The notes under the pieces were generated by a model that had not been told where the DNA came from, did no database searches, and saw nothing but the letters and a program-made list of their open reading frames with translations. The position numbers and the translations under genes were made by a program. From Acidovorax sp. GBBC 1281 (GTDB lineage: Bacteria > Pseudomonadota > Gammaproteobacteria > Burkholderiales > Burkholderiaceae_C): a DNA stretch of 64,000 nucleotides. Of this stretch, positions 60,709 through 64,000 are shown one piece after another (the stretch's first letter is position 1; every line of letters starts with the position of its first letter). The DNA is taken from NCBI RefSeq assembly GCF_028473645.1, contig NZ_CP097269.1, forward strand, positions 3,738,001 to 3,802,000, written 5' to 3'.

Positions 60709-61356
60709 TCAGGGCTTGGGCTTGCGAGCATTGGTACTCCGCTGCGGACCGTATTGTCTCGGCTGCGGAGTGGCGGGATCACCCTCTCCCAGAAGGCCGA
60801 AGCGTTCCTCCCTTGCGTCCATAAGCCGGCCGATATTGCCCACGATGATGACCTTTTTCATGGGTGCGTCGAGATCTGCAGAAGGCGCGCTGTCGTCAAG
60901 GTCTTCAAGATGGCTGGCGAAGTTCCGCAGAAGCTCGACTTTGCCCGCATCGGATCCGTCGATGATTTTCAACAAGGAATGGACAGCTCCACGCTGGTCT
61001 CGTTCGGACAGCCACTCGGCGGTGGATTTGGCGAGTCGCCGGTCCTCTTCATCGCGCTCGGATTCGACAGGTATTCGGCTGAGCGTCGACAGCAGGATTG
61101 TGGCCAGCAGGGTTCGAACATCGTCAGACATCTCAGCCACAGCTCTGAATTGCTTGGCCAGCGCCCGCTGAGCATCTGCCTCCGCCTCAAGAGCGATAAG
61201 CCGCCCCTCATCTACGGCGACCTTTTCAAATGTCTGTTGAAGCCTGGCCGCGATCTCAGAGTTCATGCTGCGCCCGCCAGCCTGCGCAGATGCTTCAATG
61301 CGAGCTTTCAGCGCTTCAGGAAGGCGGATCTTCATTTGGGGATCTTCGCGGCTCAT
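60709..61356 (-). CDS. Arc-family ribbon-helix-helix regulator with a long C-terminal extension
   Basis: The 215-residue product begins MSREDPQMKIRLPEALKARI, then EASAQAGGRSMNSEIAARLQ, the ribbon-helix-helix fold of Arc/Mnt repressors (residues ~5-45). A long helical extension follows, with LEAEADAQRALAKQFRAVAE and a poorly ordered basic tail. It is transcribed away from a second Arc-type gene; three copies of one palindrome lie between. In P22 such proteins control the ant gene of the immI region, so a secondary immunity switch is possible. Confidence 0.82.
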   Translation of the reverse strand: MSREDPQMKIRLPEALKARIEASAQAGGRSMNSEIAARLQQTFEKVAVDEGRLIALEAEADAQRALAKQFRAVAEMSDDVRTLLATILLSTLSRIPVESERDEEDRRLAKSTAEWLSERDQRGAVHSLLKIIDGSDAGKVELLRNFASHLEDLDDSAPSADLDAPMKKVIIVGNIGRLMDAREERFGLLGEGDPATPQPRQYGPQRSTNARKPKP

Positions 61357-61369
61357 GGATCGAATGATA

Positions 61370-61463
61370 GACCACGGTGGTTCAAAACCCCCACAACTTC
61401 ATCAACCTATTGCAGCGTGGATCACGGTGGTTTACGATGCAACCAATGGACCACGGTGGTTCA
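61370..61463. promoter_or_regulatory. Three palindromic sites between the divergent Arc-type genes
   Basis: GACCACGGTGGTTCA (61370-61384), GATCACGGTGGTTTA (61420-61434) and GACCACGGTGGTTCA (61449-61463) are direct repeats whose core ACCAC-G-GTGGT is a palindrome. The first lies 14 bases from the leftward ATG, the third 13 bases from the rightward GTG. Probably the operators of one or both Arc-type proteins. Confidence 0.8.
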
Positions 61464-61475
61464 GAAAGGCGCCAA

Positions 61476-61655
61476 GTGAGCGACACCAAAACTGAAGCCT
61501 GCCAATTCAAGGTACGGCTGCAGCAGCCTTTGAAAGAGTGGCTGCAAAAGCAGGCCAACGCAGCGAAGAGAAGCCTGACGGCAGAGATCGAATTGCGGCT
61601 GGAAGAAAGCCGTGCTCGCCAGCAAGCATTAGCTGAGGTCAATCGCCCACAGTAG
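61476..61655 (+). CDS. Small Arc-family ribbon-helix-helix regulator
   Basis: The 59-residue product starts at GTG 61476 with AAAGG 8 bases upstream. It reads VSDTKTEACQFKVRLQQPLK then EWLQKQANAAKRSLTAEIEL, which is almost the whole of the ribbon-helix-helix fold, like Arc or Mnt. It is separate from the longer Arc-type gene on the other strand and should bind the same repeats. A hairpin (61670-61703) and a 278-codon unknown gene follow. Confidence 0.8.
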   Translation: MSDTKTEACQFKVRLQQPLKEWLQKQANAAKRSLTAEIELRLEESRARQQALAEVNRPQ

Positions 61656-61669
61656 CTCCACAAACGGCG

Positions 61670-61703
61670 AAGCCCAAGAGCGCTCTCACCTGCTCTCGGG
61701 CTT
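61670..61703 (+). terminator. Stem-loop after the small Arc-type gene
   Basis: AAGCCCAAGAGC (61670-61681) pairs with GCTCTCGGGCTT (61692-61703), 11 of 12 positions matched, with a 10-base loop. There is no long T run after it, so termination, if any, is weak. Confidence 0.45.
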
Positions 61704-61734
61704 CTAGATCCAGAACCCTTGCAAGGAACGAATC

Positions 61735-62571
61735 ATGACCGCGATTATCGCGCGCCCGTCTGTGGGCGCAACCCGAGCCACATCGGCGGCACGGACATAT
61801 GGAAAAAAGACTGCTCCTGCCGCCGCGCCGGCAGCGGTCCAATCCAAAGATCTCTCCGACTGGAGGGACCTGATCCGCCACGAGCTTGATCAAGCCTACG
61901 AACTTCTCGCAACCGCATTGCATGCCACCGATGGACCACCGCCTTCCGGTTTACCGTCTGAGCTTTCCTCGCAGGCAGAGGTTGCAATTCGCGACATGCT
62001 GGTGGCGGAGGACACCGCCGCACCGTGGGAAGACGACATCACTGCGATCGCCGCATTAGATTGGCCTTGCTTCAGTATGCAAGCGGCAGCCATTCTGCAG
62101 CAGCAGGCCACCGGCGCATGCACTGTGGCGAAGGCGTACTCGGTCGTCAGCAATCGGTTGATAGCCGTCTGCGCTGCGCTGGAGCTCACCCACGACTTGG
62201 CCGCCATGGCTGCGCGGCTGCAGGAGGTCGTGCCCATGCCAATCCGCACAAATCCCCATCAGCCCGTCCGGGTCGGTCACGACTACGAGGACAACTTAGC
62301 TGAAGCCACCGGAGCAGTCGCAGTGATCGGGCGCAACATGCCCGGCTACGTGCTTTTCGAAAGCAAAGCATGCCTGATCAAATTCGTGGAAAAGAGCGCT
62401 TCGCAGGCCGCCTGCCTCAACCTCATGCTCGCCTACTTGGTCAACAAGATTGGTACGAACGATGGGCCAGACGGCGATTTCGTCGCTGACTTTGCAGACT
62501 TCGTGAGCGATCAAGTGTATGAACACCAGCAGGCCGTCGGCGCGCTGCTCAAAGCTGGAAGTGCAGCATGA
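61735..62571 (+). CDS. 278-residue phage protein, unknown
   Basis: The product starts MTAIIARPSVGATRATSAAR and is helical, with LSDWRDLIRHELDQAYELLA, a stretch IRDMLVAEDTAAPWEDDITA and an end VEKSASQAACLNLMLAYLVN. No catalytic or nucleic-acid motif is visible. AAGGAACGAATC provides a ribosome site. The stop overlaps the next start by 4 bases (ATGA). Size and position suggest a structural or signalling role in the operon; this is not testable here. Confidence 0.62.
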   Translation: MTAIIARPSVGATRATSAARTYGKKTAPAAAPAAVQSKDLSDWRDLIRHELDQAYELLATALHATDGPPPSGLPSELSSQAEVAIRDMLVAEDTAAPWEDDITAIAALDWPCFSMQAAAILQQQATGACTVAKAYSVVSNRLIAVCAALELTHDLAAMAARLQEVVPMPIRTNPHQPVRVGHDYEDNLAEATGAVAVIGRNMPGYVLFESKACLIKFVEKSASQAACLNLMLAYLVNKIGTNDGPDGDFVADFADFVSDQVYEHQQAVGALLKAGSAA

Positions 62572-63245
62572 ACGCCGTCACTACCCCCACAAACGCACAG
62601 CAATCGAAAGCCCGGGCATCAGAAAAAACGGCGAATAAAGCGGCAGCCGCGGAGCACCTGAAGACCGAGCACTGCATTGAGGTGCTACGGATCGCGCTTG
62701 GGCAGGCGGCCGAGACGGAGGAAACTGCCTCTTGGACGGGTGAAAGCGACCGGTTGCTGCGCGTGGCGCACGAGTTGGCGGGTCGAATGATCGGACCCGC
62801 AGCCGGCTTGTGGTCGGATGGAACGATCGCCAACAGTGCGCACACCATTGCGGCATTGATCAAAGCCGCATTGCAGGTGCCAGGCGATACACCCTCGGAG
62901 GAACGTCGCGGATTGATTGAGCAAGCTCGCGTACAACTCGTGGCCTTGACCAACGACCCAACCGTGCTCAATGGCTGGGAGACCTACCCGCAGTCCAAAG
63001 GGCCGGCGTGGCAAACCAATCAGCACACCCGGGTGCTGGGAGTCGTGGCTGTGCAGGCCGACACCCTGAGCAGTTTCCTCGTCGCAGCGCGGATGCGTGC
63101 CGAGGGTGCCGGTAACCTCCAGGCGGTCGGGGATTTGCTGATGGCTCAGCTCGTTGCCGAGTTCATCGGGTCAATTGCTGATGAAGCATGTGGCTCTGTC
63201 TACTGCGGCGGCCCGATCGCGTGGGCTGGAGGAGAAAGCGCATGA
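62568..63245 (+). CDS. 225-residue phage protein, unknown
   Basis: The product starts MNAVTTPTNAQQSKARASEK, a Lys/Ala-rich tail, and goes on with TEHCIEVLRIALGQAAETEE and AAGLWSDGTIANSAHTIAAL. The last part has GSIADEACGSVYCGGPIAWA. Mostly helical; no family recognised. ATGA overlaps on both sides couple it to its neighbours. Confidence 0.62.
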   Translation: MNAVTTPTNAQQSKARASEKTANKAAAAEHLKTEHCIEVLRIALGQAAETEETASWTGESDRLLRVAHELAGRMIGPAAGLWSDGTIANSAHTIAALIKAALQVPGDTPSEERRGLIEQARVQLVALTNDPTVLNGWETYPQSKGPAWQTNQHTRVLGVVAVQADTLSSFLVAARMRAEGAGNLQAVGDLLMAQLVAEFIGSIADEACGSVYCGGPIAWAGGESA

Positions 63246-63673
63246 CAGACCAGCCTTCAAAACCGGGCAGCATGGTCGCGCGCCCCTCAGATGGTCCGGT
63301 TGCGGCAGCGGCCGCATCCATCTGCGCCATACCGCACGGCCAGCCTCACATCGATGCCGCGGCATGGTACGACCAACACGCCGAACTGGCCCACCGCCTG
63401 CTGCACCTAGCCGTTCGGGCAGCCACTCTGCCGCCGGGCGCAGAGGACAGAGAGGTTAACGAGGCCCTGGCAGCATTGCTGTTGCATGCTCGCGAGATCG
63501 TGGGGTACGAGCTGCCCACGCTGCTGGCCAAGGACGGCACTCACACTATTCCCTTCGAGCGATTCGCCACCGCCCGGGCCAAGGTCTCCGCGCTCCTTCT
63601 CGAGTTGGTCCGCACGCGGGCAGAACTGGCCGCGCTGCAGAGCGAAACGAAAGGCCCTGACCATGCTGGATGA
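63242..63673 (+). CDS. 143-residue phage protein, paralogue of the following gene
   Basis: The product starts MTDQPSKPGSMVARPSDGPV. Its body, WYDQHAELAHRLLHLAVRAA, then ALAALLLHAREIVGYELPTL and IPFERFATARAKVSALLLEL, aligns with the next gene product (WLSEHEWLVHELLHETRKLA, ALQALLAHARNV, IPYALYAASRAEVPALRRAA). It starts in an ATGA overlap and its stop is 11 bases inside the next gene. Function unknown. Confidence 0.65.
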   Translation: MTDQPSKPGSMVARPSDGPVAAAAASICAIPHGQPHIDAAAWYDQHAELAHRLLHLAVRAATLPPGAEDREVNEALAALLLHAREIVGYELPTLLAKDGTHTIPFERFATARAKVSALLLELVRTRAELAALQSETKGPDHAG

Positions 63674-64000
63674 CGATGACAAAGCCGAGTGGCTCTCCGA
63701 GCACGAGTGGCTTGTGCACGAGTTGCTGCACGAAACGCGAAAGCTGGCGCGGTGTCTGGGCAAGGTAGACGGAGCAACCCAGCGAGGCTACGACATGGCA
63801 TTGCAGGCGCTGCTCGCCCACGCCCGGAATGTGGATCCCCGCCATCTGGTGGTGGCCGGCCGCGGCGGCGTGGGCAGCATCCCGTACGCTTTGTACGCTG
63901 CTTCCCGCGCCGAGGTGCCCGCGCTACGGCGGGCGGCGCAGGAGGAGCAGGCCAACACCACGAAGCTCACACGCGACGACACGAAGGCGCTCTGGCACGC
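63663..64000 (+). CDS. Phage protein cut by the window edge, paralogue of the previous gene (partial)
   Basis: 112 complete codons are visible, from MLDDDDKAEWLSEHEWLVHE to the window end; the frame is open at position 64000. The first 80 residues align with the preceding product (shared W-x2-xH-x3-H-x-LLH, ALxALLxHAR, IP-x6-A-xRAxV-xAL). Function unknown. Confidence 0.6.
   Translation, partial: MLDDDDKAEWLSEHEWLVHELLHETRKLARCLGKVDGATQRGYDMALQALLAHARNVDPRHLVVAGRGGVGSIPYALYAASRAEVPALRRAAQEEQANTTKLTRDDTKALWH

Larger units (their letters stand above)
33084..64000. mobile_element. Prophage region, probably defective, continuing beyond the right edge
   Basis: Everything from just after the tRNA-Leu to the right edge is phage-like or accessory: HicBA, leftward structural and replication genes, Cro/CII/repressor switch, and a rightward operon of small unknown genes. 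Composition is less uniformly GC-rich than in the first 33 kb. No integrase, lysis, or tail-fibre gene is seen. Three IS insertions break at least three phage genes. The left boundary is set at the tRNA by inference; no att repeat could be tested because the other end is outside. Confidence 0.8.

Overview
The window is GC-rich (clearly above 65% in the chromosomal part) and reads as the chromosome of a betaproteobacterium of the family Comamonadaceae, most like Acidovorax or Paracidovorax. The basis is the protein style and gene neighbourhoods (dxs-ispA-xseB, flhDC, ppc/hemC-hemD-hemX-hemY, valS-galU, cysM) and a short dispersed repeat, core CATGATCCACTAGGGCAT, that I associate with this family. 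The genus is an inference.

Positions 1-33083 are ordinary chromosome: the first codons of a Tat-exported protein; a leftward isoprenoid/exonuclease VII set (xseB, ispA, dxs); a Rieske oxygenase, an EamA exporter and a two-domain rhodanese; the flagellar master regulator flhDC, convergent with a lipoprotein/FlgO pair; an AI-2E family permease, a LysE exporter and a YccS/FUSC membrane protein; ppc divergent from the tetrapyrrole genes hemC-hemD-hemX-hemY; an ABC-F ATPase, a VOC protein and an M48 peptidase; valS and galU; then a TusA-like protein, a Nudix hydrolase and cysM on the minus strand, and a tRNA-Leu(CAA). A member of the dispersed repeat lies inside the hemD reading frame, and another forms the terminator after the Rieske gene.

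From about 33.1 kb to the right edge lies a degraded prophage of podovirus-like structural type. A HicBA toxin-antitoxin pair sits next to the tRNA. Late genes run leftward: terS, terL, P22-type portal, scaffold, DUF4043/N4-gp56-type capsid, head and adaptor proteins, and a large polyvalent PLxRFG protein whose N-terminus was removed by an IS5-family element. The replication genes (DnaC-like loader, DUF1376 protein) and cII lie upstream of terS on the same strand. The switch region has a Cro-like gene and an S24-peptidase repressor with five matching palindromic operators, three between cro and the repressor and two beyond the repressor. To the right is a tightly overlapped operon of small unknown genes, split by two divergent Arc-type (ribbon-helix-helix) regulators that share three palindromic sites.

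Two copies of a 1159-bp IS630-family element, apparently identical and in opposite orientation, bracket the 3.2-kb immunity region. Each carries a clean TA duplication and breaks one early phage gene that can be rebuilt in frame on paper. No integrase, lysis gene or tail-fibre gene is visible, so the prophage is probably defective or continues past the right edge. I did not find a recognisable new defence system. The most unusual items are the IS-bracketed immunity module, the divergent Arc pair with its operators, the unknown rightward operon, and the truncated polyvalent protein.
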